DNA from: Buxus sempervirens
Taxonomy: Eukaryota; Streptophyta; Magnoliopsida; Buxales; Buxaceae
Assembly: GCA_947561395.2 (NCBI GenBank)
Contig: OX387195.1
Location: forward strand, 26,799,126 to 26,863,125
Direction: 5' to 3'
DNA length: 64,000 nucleotides
Shown here: one piece after another, positions 1 through 13,800 of the stretch
How positions within the stretch are numbered: position 1 is the stretch's first letter
Layout of the letters: each line of letters opens with the position of its first letter
Notes under the pieces: model-generated
Told to the model about the DNA's origin: nothing
Database searches by the model: none
What the model saw: the letters and a program-made list of their open reading frames with translations, nothing else
Program-made: the position numbers and the translations under genes

Positions 1-299
1 TTGGTTGGAAAGCTTTAAGTTCTAGTTATCCATGCTCGAAGGGTTGTTAAAGTTTAAAAGCTTATGTCGATGAAGGAATGAAAGAACCAGAGTTTTGTTT
101 ACCAGAATTGAGTCTTTACCCTGTGAAGTTCTTATAAGCTCTGTATCCCTTGTGATTATCCCTTGGGTGGTGATTTCTGTATCACTTGGTGTTCTTATTT
201 GGGTGGTGAGTTTGTCTATCCTTCCATTGGGTGGTAATATCTGTATCCCATTGGAGCCTCTTTTCTTTATTCTTTTGTTCCCATAAATCCCAGTATCAC
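1..299. other. ALA3 intron 19, no recognised element
   Basis: The left end lies in an intron of the minus-strand flippase gene. Between about 125 and 265 there is a loose repetition of phrases like ATCCCTTGGGTGGT and CTGTATC, roughly every 35-50 bp, which gives a short hydrophobic open frame on the plus strand. I see no gene here. Confidence 0.4.
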
Positions 300-1660
300 T
301 ATTCCTCCATCAACATTGTCAAAATCCAAATTTTCAGTCAGATTATAAGCATCTAAATCACTTCTTATGAACTGTATCTAAGTTCTTTTTGGCATTCCTC
401 TCTCTTTCTTATATCCTTCGAGGAATACCCTAGCACACCTTCTCACAACTGCGTCCTAGGCTTTTGCTTTAGAGGTTCAAACCATCTTAACTACTTTCCT
501 TGATCATATCTCCTATTTAGACAATAGTTAAGACACTCTTGGATTTTTTTTTTTACTTTCTACAAGTGCATTTCAATATCCTCATCTCGTCAAAAATTCA
601 TCCAACAGATATTTTGCTTCTTTATTGTCCCGCATTCTAATCCATACATCATAATATGTAGAATGACTGTCCTGTAAAATTTCCTTTTTGAGCAGGAACA
701 CATCGATTACATAACAATCCCGCAGTGCATCTCCACTTAAGCCATCTAGCTCTAATTTAATGTGGAACATCCTCATCAATATATCCCTTTACAAATAATT
801 GATCCAAGAAAACAAAATTAATTCCTTTTTGGAGTTTCAAGTAACAGTTCTCACTATTTCTTCACCTCTACCATTATTTGTTCTTATTTCTTCACCTTTA
901 CCATTATTTGTTCTAAAGTTACACTCCATATGCTTTGCCTTAGTTCTTATTTTGAGATCTCCCAATTCCAAAATATTCCTCCATAACTCCTGTCTACTCC
1001 CTCTTGCAAGGAACATTCATCCAATAATTAAAGCAAAAGGATGGTGACTCATAGCCAATCCTCAACATAAACCTACTGTTACTAGCAACTCATTTGTCTC
1101 ACTGCCCATTTCTTTCATCTTAGTCAAAGCTTCATCATACCTAGCTTTAATAACTTCAATGAATCTAATCATTACCCTTTTTCTACCCAAACCCTACCAG
1201 ATTAACTCTCTTGGGATCCTATCATATGCTTTCTCTAAATCAATAAAAACCATGTGAATTTCCCTCCTTTCTATAAATTTCTCTCATAATTCTCTATGTA
1301 AAAATATCACCTTAATGATAACTACCCTGGTACAAAACCTAACTGATTTTCCAACACACAGGTTATTCTTCTTATAGTTTGTTCTATGAGCCCTTCTTAT
1401 AAATTCATGAAATAACTAGTAAGTTTAATTCCATGATAATCGATATAATTCAAAACATCTCCTTTGCTCTAATATATAAGTACTAATGTAATCTTCTTAC
1501 AAGCATATGGCAATTTTTAGTCCTTAAAATTCCATCAAATAATATGGTTAGCCTCAATATCAATAACCTCTCCCATACATTTCCATAATTCAATTAGAAT
1601 ACCAACTAGTCCTAAAGCTTGTTCAATTTTAATCTTGGTTAATCTGTTTAAAATTTAGAA
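300..1660 (-). mobile_element. RTE-type LINE remnant (reverse transcriptase), broken
   Basis: On the minus strand, scattered frames match RTE-clade reverse transcriptase in the correct order. They are a block like YHGIKLTSYFMN near 1440-1400, QLGFVPG near 1345-1320, the catalytic-domain motif VFIDLEKAYDRIPRELI near 1255-1195, and a C-terminal GKFYRTV...MMYG...IKKQ block near 690-600. Many frameshifts and stops separate them, so it is inactive. It lies in the last visible ALA3 intron and in the same orientation as the host gene. Confidence 0.75.
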
Positions 1661-1801
1661 ACTCTAGTCTTACAAACATACTGGTGTTCTCTTGACTGTT
1701 CGATAACCACATTTATAACCAATATAAAACTCTTTTAGCAAGTTAAAAATAAAGACGAGAATTCTAACAAGTAAAAGTACATGTCTTCAAAAGGAACTTA
1801 C

Positions 1802-4800
1802 CTCATCCAACTTCTTTTCACGGTCTCGTAGAGAAGATTTGGCTTGGATGAATTTCTCATTCCAGCTTTCATACAAGCTGGAACTTAAGTTCCTGTAGGC
1901 AAGGCAAAGAGTGCGCAACCCAGCAGATCCAAACTGTTCCAAATGACTTCTGCTTGTGCTCTTCATCTCATTATTTCCATCCGCCAATCTTTCATAGATG
2001 ACAGAATCAGCACCCTGAGATATGTAACTTCCTCCATGAGTGAAATATTAGTTGCCATTTGATTTGCTCATTTAGCATCAAGCATCAAGAAACTATTACC
2101 TTACAATACAAAATAAGCCTTCCATCTGGATAACGACATATGACAGACTGGCGCTTCCTTGTACTATTTACATGACAAATATGACTAATCAATGATAAAA
2201 CTATTACAAAAACATAAACTCAGTAGAAGAACTGTGATCCACAGAGATGCTGCGCACCTATTAAATTCTAAAACATTTAAAATCTCATAAGCAACATCTT
2301 CAATTTTGCCCATCTTTTCCACATGCGATTCACGAACCTTGATCATAGTTGGTGTGCGCCTGAGAAAATAAATGGTTTTCAACAACTTAATTTGAACTTT
2401 GAAGTACCCAAACCAAAACTATCTCAATGAACATAAAATGATTTTCCTCCTACTTTTATAGTCAAAATATTAACTGATTAAAAACTTTACAAGAATATGT
2501 TATCAACATCCACGCTCTTTTGGAGCTTTGTACATGTTAAATATATTAATACACTTTACCTTCCAAAAAATAGAAAAAAAAAAAATGAAATCCAAGCAAA
2601 CATTAGAATCTTCGAGATATCTAATATATGTAAATCGCCATTCTATGCAATAAGGAAGGGTACAATCAAATCCAGAAGAGAAGGAAATTAAGGATATAAG
2701 GTTCTGGTCCACCAAGTCATTGAAAAGACAGAAAGTTCAAACCTGTAAAAGAAGAAGCCAAAGTTCTTCGCAGCGGTAACCAGAGCAGCCTCATCGGGTG
2801 ATGCAGCTTGATATGTTATCTTCTCTGGCGATTCATCACCTTCGGGAAGCACGGTGTGGCATATAGCTAAACATCTGAAGAATTCCTACTCAGAAAATAA
2901 AACATCCACTGAGAATATGATAATAAATATAGATATCTGTGTAAATGTGTAATATGATTTTCCAGTGAACAGAAACATTTAAAATAGTACAGTACTCTCC
3001 TATCAATGCCAATTTTTATCTTTTGAGAAAACAACCTGCACTTTTACAGTTGTACCAACAGTGATTGGGAATTCTTGTTTTGACTCTCTCACAACCAAAC
3101 ATAAATAAATAACCCATAGTTTACATATGAGAAGTGGCAGTCTCTCTATGCTAAAGCCCGGTGCAACAGTCTCTCCAATGCTATATAAGTCAGTTTTATC
3201 TTCCTTGACACATGGTTTTTATTTCCTCACATTGAATTATAGAAATCTACAATAACAATGAAATGCATTATCCCACAGGGTCAGATCAGCAACATGAACC
3301 CTATTCATCAATCTCCATCTATGAAGAACCAACCATGTAATGAATCAATGAATCTACCTTACAAGCATCAGGATTGCTCTCATTCCTCCAAGCACCTCGC
3401 ATAAGCCGAGCATCATCAAAATTAAAACCTTTCTCATGTACCACAGGGGCTCGCTTCTGTACCCATATAATATTAATTAAAATAAAAAACAGAAGTATTT
3501 ATAATGAATTAAGAAAAGGTCAAAGAATGATTCCAATTCTTCAAAATAACAGATAAGCACACCTCCTCAACTTTTATGCCGCGGCGCTGAGCTCCACCAC
3601 ACTCTATTTCAGTAATACCTGTCCCATAAACCTCTCCTCCAATGGAGCACTTAAAGAATTCCATCAAATTTCTTGTTAGAGTCCCCGTTTTATCAGAGAA
3701 TATGTATTCAACCTGTTTCATTTGATGCTTTAATTTAAAGCACACAACACTAAAAAAAAGACCATCTATATTTTACACACCCACACACACACGTGTTAAA
3801 AGCAAGAAAAGGGAATAATCAGAGCCATGCCTGCACTAAATGAAGAAATGTGGCCCCAACTTACCTGCCCTAGTTCCTCATTCAGATTAGATGTCCGTGC
3901 CAATGCAGGGGTGTTTGTTTCAGTGTGATACATATGCAAGTCCTTGTTGATGAACTGAGTGCACTGAATAAATTTAACCATCTGATGTTTTGAAATAAAA
4001 GAAATGCCATTCAGCAAAAATTACATAAATAACTTGACCAAAGAAGCATCAAAGTAAAATATGGTGCCCACCTCAATGGAAACATAAAGAGAAATAGGTA
4101 TAATTGTTGAGTAAAGAGTAATAAGTGTAAACATAGTGAGAGTAGCAACCTGTGAAGACAATACAACAGGAGTTAAAAAAAAATAGTAACTAAAGAAAAC
4201 TATCACATTTCAATATATACGGCAGTTCGCAGCAAATTGCATACCAGAAATCTGTTGCTAGGGTTAAACTGCTTTTCCACGCTTTCACCAAGACCTAAGT
4301 AGTAGTACTTGCGATTTATGAACACACCGCTGCATAATTCCATCAAACACCAAATAGTATTATTAGCAGAAATTTAAAAAAAAAATAAAAATACTTGGAA
4401 AGGGTACACAAAAGAAACATTTGGAGACAAGTGACAAGGGGGAGAAAAAAGGAAGTCTGCAGTGATAACAAGATACGATAGAAGCAAATGGCTAATTGCC
4501 ACAACCTGCCTATGGCTCCGACGAGGCACATAATGAATAGCCAACCAAAAAGAGTGAGAATAAGTTTGTCAAGTTTCCTCTCTAAAGTACTTCTTTTGGA
4601 AGGAACACTCATGGTATTCATCATAACCTGCAATTTAATTCATGTAGCCATAAAATCTGCATGAACTCACGACTAACATAAAACAAATAAGGGGCAAATA
4701 GAACAAAGTATAAAGGAACAAGAAAGCATGCCCATATTCAAAGATGATCATTTTTCTGAATATAACATATGGATCAAAGGACACATCTCAAACAAAGGTC

Positions 4801-7800
4801 TCACGGGTCAATATTCATTCGAATCATTCCTGACACTGATATATAGAATTAATTTCAAATATAATTTTCTTAATGCCTGGTACATTTACAAAATATCCAT
4901 CCCCAGAACAAAGAATCAAGTATCCCTTTATTTTCTATGACTGTCCACACATATAAACAAAGAAATTCCAACATGAAAATGCTACAAAACAATAAAATGA
5001 AGATTAAAGTTGAATTGCAAACCAAGATAGCACACCTTTGTTTCATGTCCAGTAAAAATAACAACCCCAACTATGTACTCTGTGTTCCGGAGACTGCATC
5101 CCTGAAAAGATAAGGGCTACAATAATAAGCAAGCAAGCAAATATTTTGAGTGTAGACACATCTGGACTGAGGTATAAAAACCAATATTAGGTCTCAAAAG
5201 TGCACACCAATATTTTGATGAAATGTTAAAGATATTGATCAGTTTGATTCGGTTTCATTGAATGATATCTTTTTCCCAAGGCAGATAGGGAACAGAACAG
5301 AAAATAAAGCTACGAAACCTGTGGATTTGACTGTGTGGACATCAATTGTCAAATATCATGGACATGAGAGTGTAGAAACTCTTCCAGCAGTTAATTTTAT
5401 ATCATATTGGCACAAACAAACAGAAAAATTCAAGCTTAGTTGGCATGCAGTGGCACCAACAAAAGCAGGTGAAGAGAAGTTGTTGAAAGGCCTTCCTGTA
5501 AATGCCTTGGATTATTCCAGAACAAACAAAGTGGACAACTTCAAAAATTATTTCTTGCCAAACCAACCAACATTCCCAGCTTCTCACAAAGAGGCTGATA
5601 TAAACATGCCAGATTCTTCTGCATTCTTGTAGAAGATGAGAATGTAGTCCATTGAATCCATATATGTGCAACAAAGACAACGTCTATTATGCAATTTCAA
5701 TACCGTGCTCAATCGATCATCCAAAACCAAATGCCTTAACCCCAACTAGTTGGATCGGGGCAGGAATCCTGTTTCTCCATTCCAATCTGTAAAAGAACAT
5801 ATTTTCGGTTAGCTTATGAGCGATTCATATCCATTCTAACAGATTCCTCCATGATCTTTTTGGTCTTACCCTTGCCCTCTTAAATCTTTCAATGATACCC
5901 TCTCACACCTTCTCACAGCTGTGTTCTAGATCTTTGCATTGTATGCTCAAACCATCTTAACCTACATTTCTTTACCTTTGTACTTACTTGGGTGACAACT
6001 AACCACACTCAAATATGTTTATTCCTTATCTTCCTAGTCTTCTAACACATCCCTCTCAACATTTGTATCTCATCAAAGTTCATTCTATACATGTTGCTTC
6101 TTAATTACCCAAAACTCTGATCTATATATCAAAACAGACCTAATGACTGTCTTATAATTATAAAGGAGGAGGGGTATGTCAGGCTGATAGCTGGTGTAAA
6201 GCTTTGCTAAATCTACTTTGGAAAGGATCCAATTTCCATATTGTACTGATTTATTGGCCTTTTGCAATTGCAATGCTTCTGCTCATTACAAGTGTATTTT
6301 ATACTTCTAATAAATTGGTAGGAATCCATGAGGAGAAGCAAGCAACTAAGTTGACATTGAAATGTAAACAAAATCTTAACACAAAAGAGTTAAAAAGGAA
6401 ATAAAAACAAAAATTTATATGTAACATAAATATATCAAAGGAACTACCACCAACCTAACAAATGCATAAAAAATTTTCCACTGTCTAAAAATGAATCTCT
6501 CTTTCATTTACATCAGCAAAGAAAAATCTATATTCCATATATAAAAGCTGATCCTATGAGGATAAATTCTAAAAAATAGTAAAACATTAAAGGGGGAAAA
6601 AACGAAACAACAACAGAAACAAAAATATAGCGTCACAATGACAATGGAACCACAATAACGAATTAATTTTTAAGTTGTCAACAAATGCATCTAGGTTCTC
6701 TTCAGCAAAGAAAATCAGTACTTCCATGTGCAAGAACTAATATTTTACAGATTTGTAGCAATATGCGTAAGTGAAAAAAATATATATAACAAATAGGGAA
6801 AATTCAAGCCGTGAGAAGCATTCAAGCAGAGACATTACTTAATATAATCAAAAGAAGCACGAAAAGAATAAAAACAAGATATCTAATCATACCCGCAACA
6901 GAATCTGATTTGGAGAGAGGGGCAATGTTTGCTTTTGGACAATAAGATTTCCAGTAAATGTGTAAAGCGAGTTATTTGGTTGCTCACATTGTATTTCCCC
7001 TGCAATTGGAAGAAGAACTTTCCTAAGAAAATAAGTAGTGGCAAGCAAATGATTAGAGGGAACCACAAGCATCTCATTAGACTAACTTAACCTGAGATTA
7101 AAAAATTTAATATAAATGTAATGATATGGTAACACATTTTATAATCTAATGGTCTTATCAAAAGTTAAAAAATTATAATCTGATGGTAAATTGGTCTATG
7201 CTTTGACAGAATGAAAAACTGCACCTAAAAGATTTTACATTGAAATGGAGTTAAATAACTCATGAGCTTTAGTAACTGGCAGTCCCTAATCAATATCATT
7301 ATTGCTGATAAGAATTTTTACACGTCTGCATTCAACTCAAAAGAAACCATGAAGTCAAAGTGACAGAGAGGAATTCTTTCACATGCCAAGTGAAAAAAAA
7401 TGCTCACATAGGAGTCTGCCTAGGGACAACTGCAACAAATAAAGGAGATCACCTGAGGCCATAAGTTTTAAGAGTTCATATAACCTGAGGCCACATACAC
7501 CTACCTGCATAGGGAAAAAAAAGTGCATTTCTCTCTTTCTTTCAGGTTGTTTTATGTGTGCATAATTTTTATGAATGCATATAACCTGAGGCCACATACA
7601 CCCCACTTGCAAAGGGGGAAAAAAGTGTATATCTCTCTTTCTTTCAGGTTGTTTTTTGTTCACTATTGTGGCACTGGCAAGAAGGTAATCTCAATCCCAA
7701 TGTAATAACCTAAGTTAGTATTGTATGATATTCATCTGCCTTTGATGAAGTTGATTTGAATCCTAATATTTATGTGCATTATATGCACTTGTTATATCAC

Positions 7801-10800
7801 AATTTTCTAATTATTAGTTATCTGTACCTAGTAAGCTTTAATTGTATTTGTTCGATATCTTCATTGTAACTGGCCAGAAATAACTTATTAAGTTGCTCTT
7901 GCTTCATGTTACCTTAGGCCCTGTTTGGCATTCATTTTGGGAATGAGTTCCAAGCTTAGAATGAGTTCCTGTACCAAAACAGTGGTTTTGTAAGCAATTT
8001 GGGAATGCATTTTCCTGAAATGAGTTTGGAAAAATGCACTAGAAAAAGAATCAGGTCTAGACCCTTTTTTGCATTTTGAAAACTCATTTTACAGAAGTAT
8101 GGTGACATACTTGTAATATTTAAAAAATCTGAATGATATTCTTGAAAACATGTTATAAAAACTTCTTTGTATGACAAGGATACACTTGTCATTTATGATG
8201 AGTTAGAATGGTGGCAAACTTGTAATATTTAGAATCCTCACAAGAATGAAAAGTGGGTGACCAAACATTCCAACCAATCTTCTCTCAATTTATTCTTACA
8301 CAAGTTCATAGGAATCATCCTCCAAAATGAGAATGAATGCCAAACGAGGCCTTAACGTATTCATTACTAAACTAACTAATTTCAGTAAGTATGGTTAATA
8401 AATAAACTTAAGGGATGTTTAAACGGGTGACAAGTGGCACCCACATGTTAAGATATCTAACCTAAGCCTTGCCACCTCGTAAAGGAGACCATATAAACTG
8501 GTCCCTCGCGCTGGAAGATCTGCTGGTCCAACGGTGGAGGGTGTGTACATGTAGGCTTCATACACCTACATGGACACATACATCACCGATGGGCCAGCAG
8601 ATATTCCAGCCAAGGGCTCCAGCAGATTTCAAGTCATCGTAAAGAGGGTTAAAACTTGGCAACCCGATCACTAAGATTAATCAATTCTAACTTAGTCTAA
8701 TTAATCTCACTTAATTAAAAGGAAAAAAAATTAGTGAGAAAATATGAACAGAAGCTAGAAAAGAAATTGCATAGGAGAAGAAGAAAAATAAGAACGCGGA
8801 GGAGGAGGAGAAGAAAACAATAGGACCAAAAGTGCAGAAGAAAGTTATAAGTAAACAAAAATTGCCCCAAATCTGTAAGTTAGTTATATGGTTATACTGC
8901 TGTGGTTTTCTTAGCCATTGAAAGTATCCAAACCTGAAAGTTTATATTTTATACTGTACAAATCAGCTGTGGTTTTCTGAACTACTGAAATTATTAATAG
9001 GGATTTCTGCAACACTTTAAATTATGAGATAGCTTCCGAACAATTCATATTCCACTAATCTAATATTGATATTTAAACTCTGATTATCTAGGAATTATAT
9101 TCTATGTAGACATGATTTTCAATGTATTTGATCTTTACAATTTATGTGATCAAGGAATGGTGAGCTTACGCAATAGAAGATGTCATCAAAGGATCCATGC
9201 CAACTTATGCAACCGTATCTTACTAAAATATAAACTTTAAATTATATTTTGCATGCTTTATCAAACCTGATTCAATTAATTTTTAAGTTTATTCAATTAA
9301 TATAGTACAGAATTTCCGTTTGTGGAATAAGAATTTTATTTAGTCACATTGTCCTAATACAATTTTGTAGTGTCATCCCACTACAAATTTCAACTATCAT
9401 TTTCTCATGTCCACATTATGTATTCATTTCATGACTTAGTTAAGGAAGAAAAACTTCTGATAAATATAACCATCTAATTTTTTACTGGGATACTCGTTAA
9501 AATCTCTATTTTTTTTTTGGCATGATGATGTACAAGTTGGGATCTGAAAGCCGAAGGATTGGATATTGTCTATAACTAAATATTGTGTTATATTTATCAA
9601 AAGCTTTTCTTGCTTTTGTTAATGTGAACATTGTGTCTAATGTACATGTTGTAAATACATAGTATGTGATATTTTGTTTGGAACTTTCTCTATAGTAGTA
9701 TTTGAGCTTCATTAGTAGGTGATGCTTCCATTCCACTCTATTGTGATACTCTAGTCGTATGATGTATTATTTGCTCTATAGATGGTATACAATTTCATGT
9801 CACAATTAAATTTATAAATGGATGATTTGTCTTTTGCATGTCGGGGTTAGGGTTGTGATTTGTGACACTCTAGAAGCAACTCTATGGAAGAAGATTAACA
9901 AAAATAAATAAGTCTTTATTCTGTTTAGGTTGGTTTAAAGGTGTCACTTCTGTTTCATTCCCTCCATGTACTTGAAAATATTGATTCCCATTCCAATAAA
10001 GCTGTATAACTGTCATAATCTTCTTTCTTCAAGATTCCTGCTCAAACCACAAAACCAACCCAATAAACAACAACTCCCCTCCCCTTTTCTTTACCTTCTC
10101 CCAACAAGAAAAGGATGATAAATTGGAAACCTCTTACCCCATTTCCCTCTCCAAGTGGCATGGCATACCATTTTTCTTCAGAATATAATCATGTCATCCA
10201 AGTACTAAACAAGGAATATCATCCCCGCATCACCGCTGTGAAAGACCTCTACCCAAATTCGGGTAGGTTTGAGGGTGGGGGATGCTGTTCTGGGCTGGAG
10301 AAGCATAAATAGCAATTAAATATATTTTCTTAAAGAAAGGGCAGAAAAAATGAAGAGATGAGCTTATTTCCTATTGGGTAACACCAAGACACTTTAGGAA
10401 ATTTCCATTATTCACCCCATCTTTTTCTAGCTTTCCCACACATCCATCTCAACATCCTCATATCAGAAATGTTATGTTTTGATTCTTTCCTTATCTCAAC
10501 ATCAGGCAACAAGAATCAATATATGCATAAGAAAGGCATTAAGGATGTTGAGATAGATTCGTGGGAAAACTAGGAATGATATAGTAAGTAATGAACAAAT
10601 CAAAGTATTTTTAGACATGGACTAAATATAAAATAATACAAAGCAAAATAGGTTAAGATGGCTTAGGCATGTAAAAATCAAAGACTAAGGGAGGAAGACT
10701 TGTGAGAGAGTATTCATTTAAGGGTATAAGCGAGACAAAAACAGCAAACAGAACCTGAATAGAGTTCTAAATGATTTGAATACTCATTGTTCAAATCCTG

Positions 10801-13800
10801 ATCTTTGACAAATCGGAATAGAAGAACAGGATACTTATGTTAAAACAACCCAAATAGGTGGGATAATGATTTTTTTTTTTTATTACTGCTGTTATAGAGA
10901 CTTCAAGAGATTCTACACATTGTGCTATCTCATCTGCCAGTTAAAATTATCCTCTTGAAGATGTCAAAAAAGACACTGTTTCAAAGGCCAGATACTTTCA
11001 TGGATGAGAAACAAAGAAACGATGGAATGGGAAAATCAACAGATATTGATAATAAAGTTCTCAAATATATCATATTTTTTCTGCTTGCTCTACAAGTTTA
11101 TTGATAAATATAGTTTACAATAAATATACTCATAAAAAATATATATATATATAGTTCACAATGAAATGCAGGATGGTAGCTTACTTCTATAAAGATGATG
11201 AGAAGCAAAGGGCTAGGGAGTTAAAAAAAAAAAACTCAACAAGAAAAATAGTACAGAATGCTTGCTGCAATAACCACAAATCTTAATCAAGTTACCTTCT
11301 ATTTATGTTATCAAAAAAGAATTGATAAATCCACACGACGGATTGCTTAATTTATTGCTATAAAGATTTTGAGCTGTCAGTAGGTTAACTATTAGCTAAT
11401 TAATTAGTAGCTTCTGCTTGAAATATAATATGCCCTATTAAGATGCTATTGGTGACATGGAATCAAAGCCGCTGTTAGATTGACTCACTTATACATAGGA
11501 ATTAAAGAAGGTCCCCTGCCAAGTCCTAGTACAGTTCATAAATTAGTGCAGTAACCAGTAAGTGCAACGAAACATCAAAAAGAAAAAAAAAAGAACCACA
11601 CATTTGTTACCATTAAAGTTGTCAATTGTCTTGTTCCATTCATTTAATTTCCGTAGAATATCAGCTTTATAAAGCCATAACCCAATTCCAAATCTGAGGA
11701 GTTAATAGCAATTTGATGAAATAGAAAAAAAAAATTTGGAAAAAATCATATATGCTTTGGAATAAATAACTACAAAAATTTAAGTATCAAGTTAATCTTT
11801 TTAGTTACAAAATAAAAAAGATAATATTAGTCAGAGGAATCTATAGTCAATGGATAGGTCAAAAATAAATTAAAAAATAAAAATAACCTTTAAACTCAGA
11901 GGCTTTATCAGGAGTCAAGTAATCCCATGTTCTTTCTGGTGCTTTTCTGATCTTCAAATTTGTCTCCCCGTCTAGATTTGCAGTCTTGGGATGCAAAGAG
12001 GAACAAAAAAAGATACTTGCAATCAGATATCACAAAACAAAATATTCTCATGCCTCTGTACAGGGATAATGATCATGATGAAAAGAAACCTCAGTGTAGC
12101 ACACGCCATCTGGATTTGTACTGGCAAGGAACAGTAAATCTGCAGGAAAGAACCCATCCTGATTGACCTGTGAATAATGCCAAATTAAAAGAAATTGAAG
12201 ATCTAAAGATTATCAAATAACAACATAGACATAACAAGTATAAACAAAATGGCTTCGACAAAGCAAACTATAAAATATAAAATGAATAAAACACTTTAGC
12301 CTTACATTGCAAAAACTATATAAAAATTGTTGTTTAATTTCTACAGCAAACCGTGCTGTTTGGAGCAAGAATTACAGCTGATACTTAAAATTTTGGAGGG
12401 AACTTGACGAAGAACAGGTTGCATGTCTAGAGACAGAATTTGTGGTAGAGGAATTCAAGATGGCATTGTGGGAGTTGGATAAGAACAAATCCTAGGTCCA
12501 AACAAATTCACAATATATTCCTCCAAAATAGCTACAAGGTTCCAAACAAATTCACAATATATTTCCTCCAAAATAGCTGCAAGGTTATGTAATAAGAGAG
12601 TTCCATAATAGTAGAATTATACAATCACAAATACCACTTTCTGGAAGTCGATCCTTAAGAAGGAGGAGCTTTGGAGTTGGAGGATTTTAGACCAATTAAT
12701 ATTACCACTTCTCTTCATAAAATCATGGCAAGCTTCTTGCCTTTGAGACTTAGAAGTTATTGAGAGCTCAATTATAGGCAACCAGAATTACTTCTTCCAA
12801 GGAAGGCAGATTTTGTACAGTATGCTCATTGTCAATGGATGTGAGCAAGAGCGATGCACGTCAGACAAGGCAAGGATTTCATGCAAAATAGATCGAGAGA
12901 AAGCTCACAATAAGGTCAACTGGGTCTTCATGCATTACGCTTAGAATGAAAGGGCTTTGCTTAGAGATGGTGTCAATGGATGAGGAGTTGCCTCAAGAAC
13001 ATAAGAATTTGTGGATGACACAATCACTTCATAGCAGAAGCCAAGAAACAAGTTTCTTGGACCAAAGGAATTCTCAGTTTTTTTAACTGATCTTGGGTTG
13101 ATATTTAATATGGATGATAGTAGTATTTCAACGAACAATGTAGACCTATCGGTCACTCATAGGTGTGCTATTATACTAGTATGCAAGATTGTAAAGTGGC
13201 ATACTAGATACTTTCATTTGGCTCTAGGGGATAAACCTAGAAGGCTAAATCTTTAGACAACTTAAACGAAAAAATTGGCTTCCTGGAACTAGAAACAACC
13301 TGCCTCTTGGAGGAAGGATCACACCAATCCAAGCCTCAGTTTCCAGTTTCCAGTGTACTTCTTATCCTTTTTTCAAGCTTAACAAAGGCGGTAAAAATAA
13401 TAAAATAATCAAAGGAAATTTTCATTGGGAAGGTGTTAGAGGGGTAAAAAAGGAAAAAGGATCATCTAAGGAGGTGGTATTCCATGTTCAAGGCTAAACA
13501 ATAACATAGACTAAATATGGGTGACACAAAAACCACATACTTGGCACTTCTTAGAGAGTGGCTTTCGCAATTCAATAGGATTCGAACAAAATTTGGTGCA
13601 AAGTGATTCTTATCAAATATAGTATCCACAAGAATGGCTGGGATATCAAACAGATTCTAGGTCCTAATGCTAGCCCATAGGTACAATTTCATCACTATCT
13701 TCACAATTCTATTCCCTACCGCATTTTGAGTTTGTTTTTGTATAGGTCTTTGGTGGGGTGAGTCGGGTGACCCATGTCTTTAACACAAGTTTCCTAGACT

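Noticed and set aside
5402..5680. 92-codon minus-strand ORF in ALA3 intron 8
   Set aside because: Mirror frame of the plus-strand open frame; no match to flippase exons, and the exon 8/9 splice skips it.
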